In this document: positions 25,185-34,314 of the stretch, piece by piece
How positions within the stretch are numbered: position 1 is the stretch's first letter
Layout of the letters: every line of letters starts with the position of its first letter
Assembly (NCBI RefSeq): GCF_009909195.1
Contig: NZ_JAAAMU010000006.1
Coordinates: 62,001-126,000 of the forward strand
Direction: 5' to 3'
Length of the DNA: 64,000 nt
From: Paenibacillus sacheonensis
GTDB lineage: Bacteria > Bacillota > Bacilli > Paenibacillales > Paenibacillaceae
The notes under the pieces: generated by a model
Told to the model about the DNA's origin: nothing
Seen by the model: the letters and a program-made list of their open reading frames with translations, nothing else
Databases searched by the model: none
Program-made: the position numbers and the translations under genes

Positions 25185-26072
25185 CTACCCTTTGATGGAA
25201 CCGATCATCATGCCTTTGACGAAGTACTTCTGCAAGAACGGATACGCGAGCACGATCGGTAAAGTGGTGACGACCATGGTCGCCAGCTTGATGGACTGCG
25301 AGCTCACGCTCTTCGTAATGCCGCCCGGCATATTCGCCATCATCAGATTGGAGCTGGACTGCGCGATGACGCGGTACAGGAACGTCTGGATCGGCTGCAA
25401 ATCCATGTTGTTGATGTAGATCATGCCCGTAAAATAATCGTTCCATTGGTACACGCCGTGGAACAGGGCGATCGTCGCGATGACGGGCATCGAGACTGGA
25501 ATGACGACGCGGACGAAGATGGAGAAGTCGTTGGCGCCGTCGATCTTCGCGGCTTCCTCCAGCCCTGCCGGAATCTCGCGGAAGAAGGCCAGGAAGATGA
25601 TGAGATCGAAGAAGTTGAACATCGCCGGAATGATGTAGACCAGGAAATTGTCCAGCAGATGAAGATCGCGTACGAGCAGATAGGTGGGAATGAGACCGCC
25701 GCCGAAGAACAGCGTAACCGTGCCGATGAGCATATACACCTTGCGGCCGATCAGCTCGCGCCTTGAGAACGCGTAAGCGACCATGGCCGTGAAGAACACG
25801 TGCAGCGCGGTGCCGCTCACCGTCTTCATGACCGTAATGCCCATGGCCTTCATGATGCCGGGATTGTTGAATACCGCCTCGAAGCTGTCCAAGCTCATGA
25901 CGCGCGGCCACCAGTAGATGCCGCCCCGCATCGCGTCCTGCCCGTCGTTGAACGCGTTCACGAGCACGTACCAGATCGGATAGATCGTAATGAAGCAGAT
26001 CACCAGCATGCCGAGCACGTTGAACGCATCGAACGTCGCCTCGCCGGCGGTTTTCCTTCGGAGTGTGAACAT
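25185..26072 (-). CDS. Sugar ABC transporter permease (LplC/YtcP family)
   Basis: 295 aa with about six membrane segments, starting MFTLRRKTAGEATFDAFNVLGM. The EAA loop EEAAKIDGANDFSIFVRVVIP, which contacts the shared ATPase, is clear, as is the C-terminal YPFLQKYFVKGMMIGSIKG typical of the LplC/AraQ group. It lies between the partner permease (23 bases upstream) and the lipoprotein gene (70 bases downstream). Confidence 0.9.
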   Translation of the reverse strand: MFTLRRKTAGEATFDAFNVLGMLVICFITIYPIWYVLVNAFNDGQDAMRGGIYWWPRVMSLDSFEAVFNNPGIMKAMGITVMKTVSGTALHVFFTAMVAYAFSRRELIGRKVYMLIGTVTLFFGGGLIPTYLLVRDLHLLDNFLVYIIPAMFNFFDLIIFLAFFREIPAGLEEAAKIDGANDFSIFVRVVIPVSMPVIATIALFHGVYQWNDYFTGMIYINNMDLQPIQTFLYRVIAQSSSNLMMANMPGGITKSVSSQSIKLATMVVTTLPIVLAYPFLQKYFVKGMMIGSIKG

Positions 26073-26095
26073 AGCTTGTCAAACCACCTTTAACG

Positions 26096-27067
26096 TTAAA
26101 ATAACGATGTGTCGTTCAGCTTCCTGGATACGGTGTTGGCCGTCAGCAGCAGCAGGAGCGCGATGATCGATTTAATCAATCCGACCGCGGCCGAATAGGA
26201 GAAGCGGCTGTTGATAATGCCCGTCTGGTAGACATAAACGTCGATGACGTTGCTTGTGCTTTCATTGAGCGAATTGCGCAGCACGAGAATCTGGTCGAAG
26301 TTCGAATTCAGCAAGCCGCTGACCGCGAGTATGAACAGAATCGTGATCGTGCCCGCAATGCTCGGCAGCGTGACGAACCACATTTTCTGAAACCGTCCGG
26401 CACCGTCGATCGTCGCCGCCTCGTACATTTCCGGCGATACCCCGGCGATCGCGGCAAGATAGATAATCGCGGACCAGCCAAGCTCCTTCCAGATATCCGA
26501 GGAAACGATGATCGTCCAGAAGTACCTCGGTTCGGCCAGATAACTGATCGGCTCGTGGATGAAGCCAAGCGCCATCAACAGCTTGTTGACGATGCCGACA
26601 TCGGCGAGCCAGGTGGTCAAGATTCCGCCGAGGATAACCCAGGAGAGAAAGTGAGGCAGGTACGAGATCGTCTGCACCGCCTTCTTCAGCCGAAGGGAGC
26701 GAAGCTCGTTCAGGAAGAGCGCGAAGATAATCGGGAGCGGAAACCCGATCAGCAGTTTGAAGAAGCTCATGCCGATCGTATTCCATATGACGCCCTTCAG
26801 CTCGTCGTCGTCCAGGAATTCGCGGAAATGATCGAGACCGACCCACGGGGCATCGCCGATGGAGTGGATGATGTTGAACTCCTTGAAGGCGATGATGACG
26901 CCGTACATCGGGATATAGTTGAATATGACCATCCATGCCACGCCGAGCAGCGCCATCGCCTGCAAATATTTCTGGCCGGCCAGCTTTCGGACAACCTTCT
27001 TGAACCTCGTTTTGCGGCTTAACGGCTGCTCTTGCACGGCCAGCTCATAGCTCAGATTGGCGCTCAT
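26096..27067 (-). CDS. Sugar ABC transporter permease (LplB/YteP family)
   Basis: 323 aa. About six membrane segments after a basic N-terminus. MALLGVAWMVIFNYIPMYGVIIAF is the first, and the EAA loop reads YEAATIDGAGRFQKMWFVTLP. The tail TANTVSRKLNDTSLF is characteristic of LplB-type permeases. It is the first gene of the five-gene cluster running to 19550 and is preceded by a near-consensus cre site. Confidence 0.9.
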   Translation of the reverse strand: MSANLSYELAVQEQPLSRKTRFKKVVRKLAGQKYLQAMALLGVAWMVIFNYIPMYGVIIAFKEFNIIHSIGDAPWVGLDHFREFLDDDELKGVIWNTIGMSFFKLLIGFPLPIIFALFLNELRSLRLKKAVQTISYLPHFLSWVILGGILTTWLADVGIVNKLLMALGFIHEPISYLAEPRYFWTIIVSSDIWKELGWSAIIYLAAIAGVSPEMYEAATIDGAGRFQKMWFVTLPSIAGTITILFILAVSGLLNSNFDQILVLRNSLNESTSNVIDVYVYQTGIINSRFSYSAAVGLIKSIIALLLLLTANTVSRKLNDTSLF

Positions 27068-27089
27068 GTTGAAACCCCCAAAACCGATT

Positions 27090-27103
27090 TGTAAGTGCTT
27101 TCA
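27090..27103. promoter_or_regulatory. Candidate cre (CcpA) site before the first transporter
   Basis: TGTAAGTGCTTTCA differs from the cre consensus TGWAARCGYTWNCW at one base. It lies 23 bases upstream of the permease start, fitting carbon catabolite repression of the sugar cluster. Confidence 0.5.
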
Positions 27104-27237
27104 TTGATCTGTACCTATTGTATATGCCCCGGTCAGGCGCGCATAAGGTCTCATTTTTTGACTCGAGGCGCAAAATTTCAGGTGCGCGGCGTGAAGGAAA
27201 GAGGATGTATCCGAAGGCTGCCCGATTAGGCGGACAG

Positions 27238-27280
27238 CAAAAAGGCAGGCATGAACGCGGTTGGGCGTTCATGCCTGCCT
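27238..27280 (-). terminator. Terminator of the ndoAI-ndoA operon
   Basis: Sixteen-base perfect arms AGGCAGGCATGAACGC/GCGTTCATGCCTGCCT. On the minus strand followed by TTTTTGC. Confidence 0.85.
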
Positions 27281-27345
27281 GGTGGCGGCTGCGATGACTA
27301 ACATCTGTAACAACCAAGATTGAACGTATAACTTCGATAACGGTG

Positions 27346-27696
27346 TTAAAAATCGATAAGACCGACGCTGATTTGGAGCGCTTCGTCTACCTTGCGCATC
27401 GTTTCGTCGTCGAGGTGCGTAATTTTGTCGGTAAGTCGCTGTTTATCGATCGTACGAATTTGCTCAAGCAGAAGCACGGAATCCCGGTCGAATCCATGGG
27501 AGGCCGCGTCGATCTCGACATGCGTCGGCAGCTTCGCTTTCTGAATCTGCGCCGTGATGGCCGCTACGATGACAGTCGGGCTGAAGCGATTGCCGATATC
27601 ATTTTGAATAACGAGCACGGGACGTACACCGCCCTGCTCCGAACCTACGACAGGTGACAAGTCCGCAAAAAACACATCGCCGCGTTTAACGATCAA
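27346..27696 (-). CDS. ndoA: EndoA/MazF-family mRNA endonuclease toxin
   Basis: 116 aa, close to Bacillus NdoA throughout: [20 protein letters not shown] at the N-terminus with the active-site Arg/Thr pattern ([16 protein letters not shown]). It cuts single-stranded RNA at specific short sequences and is blocked by its antitoxin. It lies two bases after ndoAI in the conserved ydcC-alr-ndoAI-ndoA order of Bacillales. Confidence 0.95.
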   Translation of the reverse strand: MIVKRGDVFFADLSPVVGSEQGGVRPVLVIQNDIGNRFSPTVIVAAITAQIQKAKLPTHVEIDAASHGFDRDSVLLLEQIRTIDKQRLTDKITHLDDETMRKVDEALQISVGLIDF

Positions 27697-27698
27697 GC

Positions 27699-27980
27699 TT
27701 ACACCCCGCTTACGAGTCGGCCGAGCGTGTCGCCGGCATCTTCCTCCGCTTGAAAAGCTTCCGAAGCCATCACCAGGTTGATCTTGGCCATCTCCAGATA
27801 GCCCCGCTGCATCGAATCCCGAATTTGACGCTTCTTCCGTTCAATCAAATACAGTTTCATAGCCTGACGAATAAATTCGCTTCGGTTCGAGTTTTCTTTG
27901 GCGACGATTCCGTCGACTTCCTCCAGCAAATGATCCGGCAAACTGATCATAATCCTTTTGGTATTTTGCAAATTGGCCAC
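27699..27980 (-). CDS. ndoAI: EndoAI ribbon-helix-helix antitoxin
   Basis: 93 aa from GTG 27980, chosen because GGAGG lies ten bases upstream; the longer frame would cover that site. The N-terminal ribbon-helix-helix ([29 protein letters not shown]) gives dimerisation and DNA binding. The C-terminal part wraps the toxin. It precedes ndoA directly. The upstream region holds the odd repeated hairpins noted separately. Confidence 0.9.
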   Translation of the reverse strand: MANLQNTKRIMISLPDHLLEEVDGIVAKENSNRSEFIRQAMKLYLIERKKRQIRDSMQRGYLEMAKINLVMASEAFQAEEDAGDTLGRLVSGV

Positions 27981-28009
27981 CGAACTCGCACCTCCAAAAC
28001 ATTTCCAGC

Positions 28010-28206
28010 AAGGTGAAACGGCAATCACCATAAAAAAGGTGATGCGCGTTTCATTCCGTAGAATTCTAAGCGTTGTATAAGGCGAAACTTATACGTCTTA
28101 GAATTCAAGGTGAAACGGCCGGCACCATCGCTTCGATGATGCGCGTTTCATTCCGAAGAATAAACGGCTGCCGCCGTCCTTGCCGGCGAAGCGCGTTTCA
28201 TTCCCG
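28010..28206. repeat. Repeated hairpin units upstream of ndoAI
   Basis: Two units, about 28010-28056 and 28107-28155, share CAAGGTGAAACGG at one end and GATGCGCGTTTCATTCCG at the other. A third partial copy ends at GCGCGTTTCATTCC (28191). Between units 1 and 2 lies a nested palindrome: GAATTCTAAG (28061-28070) with CTTAGAATTC (28097-28106) and, inside, GTATAAG/CTTATAC. The rest of the gap to 28442 shows no gene. Confidence 0.65.
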
Positions 28207-28442
28207 AGAAATACAAGCCGATTAGGCAGAAAACTTATAATGCTGGCTTATATTTCAAAAAACAGTAACAGTATGTCATTGTTTGGTCCGTAATATACAC
28301 CCTCATATGTATGCAACCCGTATATCAAGTATGCTGCATCCATAGGCAAATCCAAGGGTCTAAATCTGTATGGGCTGAGTTACAATATTCGAGGCGAGAC
28401 GATAAAATCCTTTAAATACACCCCAAATACACGATAAGAAAA

Positions 28443-29636
28443 TTATTCCTGTCCGGACAGAAGCGGATTGCTCTCCGCAACGATCTCCGCGCCGCGCATA
28501 TAGATCCGAGGCACCCGGGCCGCGATCATGCACGTCACTTCGTAATTGAGCGTATCCAGCTTCGCCGCGACCTCTTCGACCGTGATGACGTCCTCGCCCT
28601 GCCGACCGATCAACACGATCTCTTCGCCGTTCGTCACCGGATTCCCGGCTTCGCCGGCCGAATCAAGCGCAATCATGCATTGATCCATGCAGATCGTGCC
28701 GAGCACCGGCACGCGTCGTCCGCGAACGAGCACTTCCGCTTTGCCCGTCAGCATCCGGCTGTAACCGTCCGCATAACCGACCGGGAGCGTCCCGATCCGT
28801 TCCTTGCCCGTGGTGAAATACCGCGTGCCGTAGCTGATTCCCCAGCCTTCCGGCGCTTCCTTTACCATGACGACCTCGGTTTTGAGCGTCATGACAGGCT
28901 TCAAGCTAATTCGACGTTCGTTCACTTCCGCCGACGGATACAGGCCGTACATGCTGATACCCAGGCGCAGCATGCCCTCGCCCCACTCGGGCGTATCGAT
29001 GCCCGCAGCGCTGTTCGCCGCATGGATGATCGGGATGTTCAGCCCTTCGGCAGCCAGCTGCTTGACCACGACGCTGAAGCGATCGTGCTGCAGCTTCGTG
29101 TAGCTTTTGTCGGCTTCGTCCGCACGCGCGTAATGCGTGAACAAGCCTTCTACATAAAGGTTCGGTTCCCCCATCGCCCGCTTAATGAAAGGCAGCGCAT
29201 CGCCTTCCGCCAATCGGCCGAGGCGCCCCATGCCCGTATCGACCTTGACGTGAACCGACAGCTTGCGGCCATTCCGCGGCAAAGCCGCCGCCGCATCGAT
29301 GATGTCGTCCCGGAACAAGGCGACCGCGATGTCTTCGTCGCGGGCGACCTCGAGGCCTTCCGGCGGCACGAAGCCCAAGACCAGAATCTTCGTCGTCAGT
29401 CCCGCTCTTCTTAGTTGAAGCGCTTCGTCCAGAAATGCGACGCCGAGAAAGTCGACGCCGCAGCGTTCCGCTTCTCTCGCGACTTCAACGGCCCCGTGGC
29501 CGTAGGCGTTGGCCTTCACGGATGCCATCAGCAGCATCCCTTCCGGGATAGCGGCGCGAAAAGCCAGCAAATTATGCTTCAATGCGTCGAGCGATATTTC
29601 AGCTCGCGTCGGACGATAATGACTCGCCGTATTCAA
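28443..29636 (-). CDS. alr: Alanine racemase
   Basis: 397 aa. PLP-dependent enzyme that turns L-Ala into D-Ala for peptidoglycan. The PLP lysine is in SVKANAYGHGA (about residue 41) and the second catalytic base, Tyr, in WGISYGTRY. Conserved VDTGMGRLG and IPVGYADGYSR-like blocks (LPVGYADGYSR) are present. Full length. It lies between the YdcC-like gene and ndoAI, the Bacillus order. Confidence 0.96.
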   Translation of the reverse strand: MNTASHYRPTRAEISLDALKHNLLAFRAAIPEGMLLMASVKANAYGHGAVEVAREAERCGVDFLGVAFLDEALQLRRAGLTTKILVLGFVPPEGLEVARDEDIAVALFRDDIIDAAAALPRNGRKLSVHVKVDTGMGRLGRLAEGDALPFIKRAMGEPNLYVEGLFTHYARADEADKSYTKLQHDRFSVVVKQLAAEGLNIPIIHAANSAAGIDTPEWGEGMLRLGISMYGLYPSAEVNERRISLKPVMTLKTEVVMVKEAPEGWGISYGTRYFTTGKERIGTLPVGYADGYSRMLTGKAEVLVRGRRVPVLGTICMDQCMIALDSAGEAGNPVTNGEEIVLIGRQGEDVITVEEVAAKLDTLNYEVTCMIAARVPRIYMRGAEIVAESNPLLSGQE

Positions 29637-29654
29637 GATGCTCCACCTTCATTT

Positions 29655-29695
29655 CCAAAAGTAAACGCCTGCCATGACAACATGGGCAGGCGTTT
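29655..29695 (-). terminator. Hairpin terminator between the YdcC-like gene and alr
   Basis: Arms AAACGCCTGCC/GGCAGGCGTTT. On the minus strand followed by ACTTTTGG. It partly separates the lipoprotein transcript from alr. Confidence 0.6.
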
Positions 29696-29898
29696 ATCTC
29701 AAAATCCAAGCGTTTACCTGATGATCAGCGCTTGTATTTCTCCGGAATGAAACGAGCCGCACCGTCGATTCGGACGGTACGGACCGGTTCACCTTCTTAC
29801 CCATAACCTTTATGTTATACGGTAACGCTGAAGGATGTCAATGAATTGGCGCCTACAGGACGGGAGCAAGTGTTGGAAATCATGCGCGCGTTCGGCGC

Positions 29899-31215
29899 TT
29901 ATTTGGACATATCGCCTTCGACGGACTGAGCGACCTTGACCATCTCGGTCTCCGGCAGATTCGCGCTCGTAATCCGGAACTCCGTGCCCTCGTACGTCCA
30001 TGTCAGGGTGCGCTGCACGTCATCGCCGCTGATCATGCCGTAGGTGAAGCCCATGTCCACGAGAGTGCCTTCCGTGGCGGAAGCCGCTACATCCTTTGGC
30101 TGCGTCTCGATCAGCGTGTAATCATACGAGCCGGCGTAACGGATCATGATGCCCGGGTTGCCGCCGAAGACGATGCTTTGGTTGTCTTTCTCCGATACGC
30201 CGTCCGGCAAATACGTCGGATCCATGCCGCTGAATGTTCCGTCTGCCGGGGCCATAGCGCCTTCGTCGGCGGAATCGTTATTCGCGGCATTATTATCCGT
30301 ACCGCTATCTACATTCGTGCTGGAATTATCGTCGGGATTATTGCCGCTGGCGTTATTCGCGCCGTCGTTCGTTGCCGCGTTATTCGAGCCGTTGCCGCTG
30401 TCGTCCGTCGTCGCGGCTGCATTGTCGCTGCTGCCATTGTCGTTCGTCGCGGCTGCATTATTGCCGTTCGAGTTGTTATCGGTCGTCGCGGCTGCGTTAT
30501 CGCCGTTCGAGCCGTTATTCGTTCCGTTTGCGCTGTTGTTGTCCGGATCCGCCATTGTCGGCTGGTCGCCGCCCGCTGCCGGAGTGCCCATGTTTTTCTG
30601 GGTATCGAACACGCTCTTCTCGAGCTTGGAGCCGAATTTGAACGAATCGAATTTAACGGAAACCATGACCGCGTTATTGGCATCGCTAACCTCGACTTTG
30701 CTTGGGGCGTAGTCGGATTTGTTCAGCCAAATCTTCTGCCGGGCCAAGGAACCGTTCTGATAATTCGCCATCACGTCGAAGACGTAAGCATCGTTATCGA
30801 CCGCGAACGTGCGGGAGTTGTCCAGCAAAATGCTTTGGACGAGCGTCTGGTACAGGTATACCTGGCCTTGATTCGCCGGCCAATCGCTTTGGAAACGGAA
30901 CACTTTGTTGAGGCGCGGCGTCAGCACGAACACGCCTTCGTCATTGCGGAGCACGATTTGAGTAATGTCCTTCTTGGCGTTCGTGAGCGCGATGCGGTAG
31001 TACTGCGGCTTCTGGTACGATACCTCGACTTGGTACTCCAGCGGCTGCTGGCCCGTGAATAACGTCATGACGCCTTTGCCCGTGTAACTGTCCAACCCGC
31101 TTAACGTTTTGTCCAAATCCTTGACAACCGATTCCGCGTCCTTAGTCCCGCAGCCTGCGAGCACCGCCGTGAGGCAAAGCAAGAGAGCTGCAATGAAACT
31201 GAATCGACGACGCAT
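29899..31215 (-). CDS. ydcC: YdcC-like lipoprotein with LolA-like fold
   Basis: 438 aa. Lipobox VLAGCG gives an acylated Cys near residue 21. Residues ~25-210 match the LolA/LppX-like barrel of YdcC (SVVKDLDKTLSGLDSYTGKG, VYLYQTLVQSILLDN). Residues ~220-330 are an Asn/Ala/Asp/Gly/Ser low-complexity insert rich in NNGSNGDNAAATTDNN-like repeats, not seen in typical YdcC. The C-terminal ~110 residues resume an ordered domain. In Bacillus ydcC is a sporulation-related membrane lipoprotein gene just upstream of alr, as here. Confidence 0.8.
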   Translation of the reverse strand: MRRRFSFIAALLLCLTAVLAGCGTKDAESVVKDLDKTLSGLDSYTGKGVMTLFTGQQPLEYQVEVSYQKPQYYRIALTNAKKDITQIVLRNDEGVFVLTPRLNKVFRFQSDWPANQGQVYLYQTLVQSILLDNSRTFAVDNDAYVFDVMANYQNGSLARQKIWLNKSDYAPSKVEVSDANNAVMVSVKFDSFKFGSKLEKSVFDTQKNMGTPAAGGDQPTMADPDNNSANGTNNGSNGDNAAATTDNNSNGNNAAATNDNGSSDNAAATTDDSGNGSNNAATNDGANNASGNNPDDNSSTNVDSGTDNNAANNDSADEGAMAPADGTFSGMDPTYLPDGVSEKDNQSIVFGGNPGIMIRYAGSYDYTLIETQPKDVAASATEGTLVDMGFTYGMISGDDVQRTLTWTYEGTEFRITSANLPETEMVKVAQSVEGDMSK

Positions 31216-31443
31216 GAGATCAACCCCTCATCACATTTTTTAAACGTATCCGGAGTTGTACGGCAGCCCATGCGGATATCTCGCAGGACCAGCGTACGGG
31301 ACAAGAGCCGTTTACGCTTGACTTGTACATGTGTATGAGGGGACTTGGACGATTATGCAGACAAGTTGCGGCTTGGCCGACGAGCGGTTCGCGAGCGAGC
31401 GATCAGAGGCTCTTGATGCGACCTGATTCTTTACGCAAACGGT

Positions 31444-32289
31444 TTACGCAAAATAATGCCCTTCTTCAAGATCGGCGATCAGTCCGGGCTTCGCCGGTTT
31501 CCAGCCCAGAAGCTCCCGCGTTGCCGGACCCGCTTGCGCGGTGCCGTACAAGGCGGCGATGTCGAGTGCCGCTATGGCGCCAAGAAACCCGAAGTGACCG
31601 GCGGCTTCTTCGGGCGTTATGCCGACCGCCGGCACGTTCAAATGCCGGCCGATGACCGCGGCGATCTCGCGGAGCGGAATGCCTTCGTCTCCGGCGCCGA
31701 GCAGCCGCGAGCCCGCCGGGGCGGACTCCAGCGCCAAACGGTACAGCACCGCCGCATCCAAACGGTGAACAGCCGGCCAGCGGTTCGTTCCTTCGCCGAC
31801 ATAGGCGGCGAAGCCTTTCGCCCTGGCGATGTCGATCATCATGGGCACGAATCCCCTATCGCCTTCGCCGTGCACGGACGGCGCGAGCGAGACGATGGAT
31901 GCCCGAACGCCCCGCTCCGCCAATGCGAGCACCGCTTGATCCACGGCACGGCCATTGGCGTGAGCGGTCGTAATGAATGGCTTCCCGGAGCCTTCGAGCG
32001 CCGCTCCCATGGCTGCGACGGCCCGCATATCCAATGCCAGCGCGCCTTCAAAATCGGAAAAATCGTTGGTAAACGCCAGATGGATCACGCCGTCGGCAGC
32101 CGCGGCCGCGCCGCGCAGCGTATCCGGATCGTCCAGCGCGCCGTACAGCGCTTCGGCTCCCGCCGCCTTTAATCCACCGGCTTTCTCTTCCGACCGGTAA
32201 AGCCCCGTCACCGTATGTCCCGCGCCGATCAGTTCGCGGACGACCGCGGAACCGATATACCCCGTTGCTCCCGTTACAAATACATGCAT
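31444..32289 (-). CDS. NAD(P)-dependent epimerase/dehydratase (extended SDR)
   Basis: 281 aa from ATG 32289, eight bases after GGAGG. The Rossmann motif VFVTGATGYIGSAVVRELI starts at residue 3. Asp and Arg in the second strand (GLYRSEEK) suggest NADP. The usual YxxxK catalytic pair is not clear: the segment reads TTAHANGRAVDQAVLALAERG, so it may be a non-catalytic or atypical family member (NmrA-like/YwnB-like). It faces a divergent MerR regulator and is probably its target. Confidence 0.8.
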   Translation of the reverse strand: MHVFVTGATGYIGSAVVRELIGAGHTVTGLYRSEEKAGGLKAAGAEALYGALDDPDTLRGAAAAADGVIHLAFTNDFSDFEGALALDMRAVAAMGAALEGSGKPFITTAHANGRAVDQAVLALAERGVRASIVSLAPSVHGEGDRGFVPMMIDIARAKGFAAYVGEGTNRWPAVHRLDAAVLYRLALESAPAGSRLLGAGDEGIPLREIAAVIGRHLNVPAVGITPEEAAGHFGFLGAIAALDIAALYGTAQAGPATRELLGWKPAKPGLIADLEEGHYFA

Positions 32290-32330
32290 AATGATAGCCT
32301 CCTTCAAGAGTTGACTGCTTGAACATGCCA

Positions 32331-32361
32331 AGCATAAACTATGAAGTGAACTCTAGGGCAA
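32331..32361 (-). promoter_or_regulatory. MerR-type promoter/operator of the epimerase gene
   Basis: On the minus strand TTGCCC and TATGCT are separated by 19 bases, the over-long spacer typical of MerR-activated promoters. The spacer contains the dyad-like CTAGAGTTCACTTCATAG resembling AdhR/NmlR-type operators. Confidence 0.6.
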
Positions 32362-32383
32362 GCGATCCGAAGGAGAAGTGACG

Positions 32384-32797
32384 ATGAAAATTCAAGAACT
32401 GGCGGACAAGATGGGATTAACGATCCATACGATCCGATTTTATGAAAAGGAAGGCTTGTTGGATGAACGGCATGTCCGGCGAGAAAGCAACAATTACCGC
32501 ACCTATTCGGAAGAGGCGGTCGCGCGGTTGAAGCTCGTCAAGAAGTTCCAATCCATCGGCTGTTCGCTGGCCGAGCTGAAGGAAGTTCTGCAAGATCACG
32601 ATTCCAATGCGCAGACGAACCAGCAGATTATCGATTGGATTCGAGGCAAACAAGAGGAGATCGAAAGCAAGAAGAAAGAATACGACCGCATGTTGGATAC
32701 CCTTGACAAGATGCTGTCGTACCGGATACTGCTTGCGGACGATCCGCAAAAAGCGGAAGAGCTGCTAAAATCGTGGCATGCCGACACATCCGATTGA
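32384..32797 (+). CDS. MerR family transcriptional regulator
   Basis: 137 aa. Winged-helix DNA-binding head at 1-70 (MKIQELADKMGLTIHTIRFY, then YRTYSEEAVARLKLVKKF) and a coiled dimerisation helix at about 80-118. The effector-binding tail is short, as in AdhR/NmlR types, and no Cys is conserved in it, so metal or aldehyde sensing is not evident. ATG 32384 has GGAG eight bases upstream. Divergent from the epimerase gene. Confidence 0.9.
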   Translation: MKIQELADKMGLTIHTIRFYEKEGLLDERHVRRESNNYRTYSEEAVARLKLVKKFQSIGCSLAELKEVLQDHDSNAQTNQQIIDWIRGKQEEIESKKKEYDRMLDTLDKMLSYRILLADDPQKAEELLKSWHADTSD

Positions 32798-32858
32798 GCG
32801 CTGCTTGCAGCTTCCCCGTTCGATCATCAACTGCGTGCTGCCCATATGCGACCATGGA

Positions 32859-32905
32859 ATAAAAAAAGCCTCCGCATCCACGACTGGCGTGGCTGGCGAA
32901 GGCTC
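32859..32905 (-). terminator. Terminator after the heme-monooxygenase-like gene
   Basis: On the minus strand GGAGCCTTCGCC ... GGATGCGGAGGC then TTTTTTTATTCC. It also lies at the end of the convergent MerR gene. Confidence 0.7.
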
Positions 32906-32918
32906 CTTCGTCGCCGTC

Positions 32919-33338
32919 TTATGCCGAAGCGGACGAGGCCGGCAAATGCGTCGCGACGACGTTGTAGGTCGTCACTTTGCTGCTCAGGATCGGGCTTGCC
33001 GGCGCGGAACCTTGCGGAGCCGCGCTAGCATGGCCGTTTCCTTGCGCTTGATGGCCGCTGCCCGCGGGCGCCGGCGTTTGGCCGCCTTCCGGCGGACCGC
33101 CGCGGCGGGCATGGGCTTGGCGGAACGAATCGCTTTCGGTCCAGGCCTTGAAAGCTTCTTCGTTCTCCCAAGCCGTGCAGACCCGAATTTCCTCCGCCTC
33201 TTCCGACAATGCGGCATGGAGCACGTCCATCCGAATGAAGCCCGGGAAAGCATGGACGCCCTTCGGCGAACGGAAACGTTCCAGCACCGCATCGGAAGCG
33301 CCGGCTCTGACCTCAAAACGGTTCTCTACAATAATCAT
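32919..33338 (-). CDS. Heme-degrading/antibiotic-biosynthesis monooxygenase-like protein
   Basis: 139 aa from ATG 33338, nine bases after GAGGAGG. Residues 1-75 form an ABM/HmoA-type ferredoxin-like barrel: MIIVENRFEVRAGASDAVLERF, GFIRMDVL, EIRVCTAWENEEAFKAW. Members degrade heme or act on small aromatics. Residues ~75-125 are a Pro/Gly/Ala/Gln low-complexity tail (PPEGGQTPAPAGSGHQAQGN) not usual for the family, before a short ordered end. Single-gene unit. Confidence 0.75.
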   Translation of the reverse strand: MIIVENRFEVRAGASDAVLERFRSPKGVHAFPGFIRMDVLHAALSEEAEEIRVCTAWENEEAFKAWTESDSFRQAHARRGGPPEGGQTPAPAGSGHQAQGNGHASAAPQGSAPASPILSSKVTTYNVVATHLPASSASA

Positions 33339-33853
33339 GCAAATAAGCCTCCTCGTTAAATTCCGTTGCAGCTGACGCAGCCCCAAGCGCTTGGCTTGGA
33401 GCCCCGCTGCGAAAGATTCGATATAGGCTATCGTAAACCAAATTCGACTTCATTCCAAATTCCGTGCTCGCCAACTTCCCAAACGCTTGAACGGCAACGT
33501 TGACCGTGCATGATTTGTCAAAAGCCGACAACATTACTATGAATCCATGTTTTTTTGCTGAAAAATTACATTACTCCACAAAAAGTAATGAAAAAATCTT
33601 CATTTTTCATATACTAATAACATATTGCACTTAATATGAACCGTATTATATCATTGGATTGGAATAATAACCCTTTATTAACCAAATCCTAATCCTATCC
33701 TCATTAAACTTCATGACACCGTTTCACGTCTCGCAAGCTAGGTCATCTCCTCAGAAGCTCAACCCTTTCCTCCCGTAACGAAGCAGCCCGATCTCAGCAA
33801 ACTTGCACGCAAAAACGCATAGAAGGACCAATTCCTAAAAGGAGTGTACGTCT
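33339..33853. other. Gene-free AT-rich stretch
   Basis: About 515 bases. Contains a short inverted repeat CATTACT/AGTAATG (33569-33590) and an AT-rich stretch near 33600-33680 that probably carries promoters. No convincing ORF or RNA gene seen. Confidence 0.4.
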
Positions 33854-34165
33854 ATGAAAATCGTATATAAACCTACCGCAGGCGCATTCTCGCTTTCGCG
33901 CGACTCCTTGCTCGCGCTCGAGATCTACGGCGGCCCGGAGGGCGCGGAAGCGATCGCGTTCTGCTCGGATCTCGGCAATCGCACGAATGCCGAGCTCATC
34001 TCTTTCATCGAAGAGCGGCGCAAAATCGACCCCGGTTTCGAGGTATCGCTCGCGATCGCCAAGGTCGAGGACAACGGCGTTTACATCATCGACGGTTCGG
34101 AAGGCTACGAGAAGATTAAGGTTGCCTGCCGGGTGAAGAACGGAATCGTGACGGGCTATTCCTAG
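33854..34165 (+). CDS. Hypothetical protein (103 aa)
   Basis: Strong ribosome site (AAAAGGAGTG) before ATG 33854. The product begins MKIVYKPTAGAFSLSRDSLL and contains GPEGAEAIAFCSDLGNRTNAELISFIEERRK and VYIIDGSEGYEKI. A compact alpha/beta protein of regular composition without a signal peptide or membrane segment. No family recognised. It is monocistronic, closed by a perfect terminator. Confidence 0.7.
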   Translation: MKIVYKPTAGAFSLSRDSLLALEIYGGPEGAEAIAFCSDLGNRTNAELISFIEERRKIDPGFEVSLAIAKVEDNGVYIIDGSEGYEKIKVACRVKNGIVTGYS

Positions 34166-34187
34166 TGCAGCTCGAAGGACAAGTATG

Positions 34188-34231
34188 AATAAAAATACAG
34201 AATAATGCCTTTAATTCTGTATTTTTATTAG
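34188..34231 (+). terminator. Perfect hairpin terminator
   Basis: Sixteen-base arms AATAAAAATACAGAAT/ATTCTGTATTTTTATT with a 10-base loop. Confidence 0.85.
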
Positions 34232-34314
34232 TTGACACCTCGATATATCGCATATAATATGAATACATACTTATAACAGTGAATATTTATTCATTCCATT
34301 GCGAGGTGCCCGAA

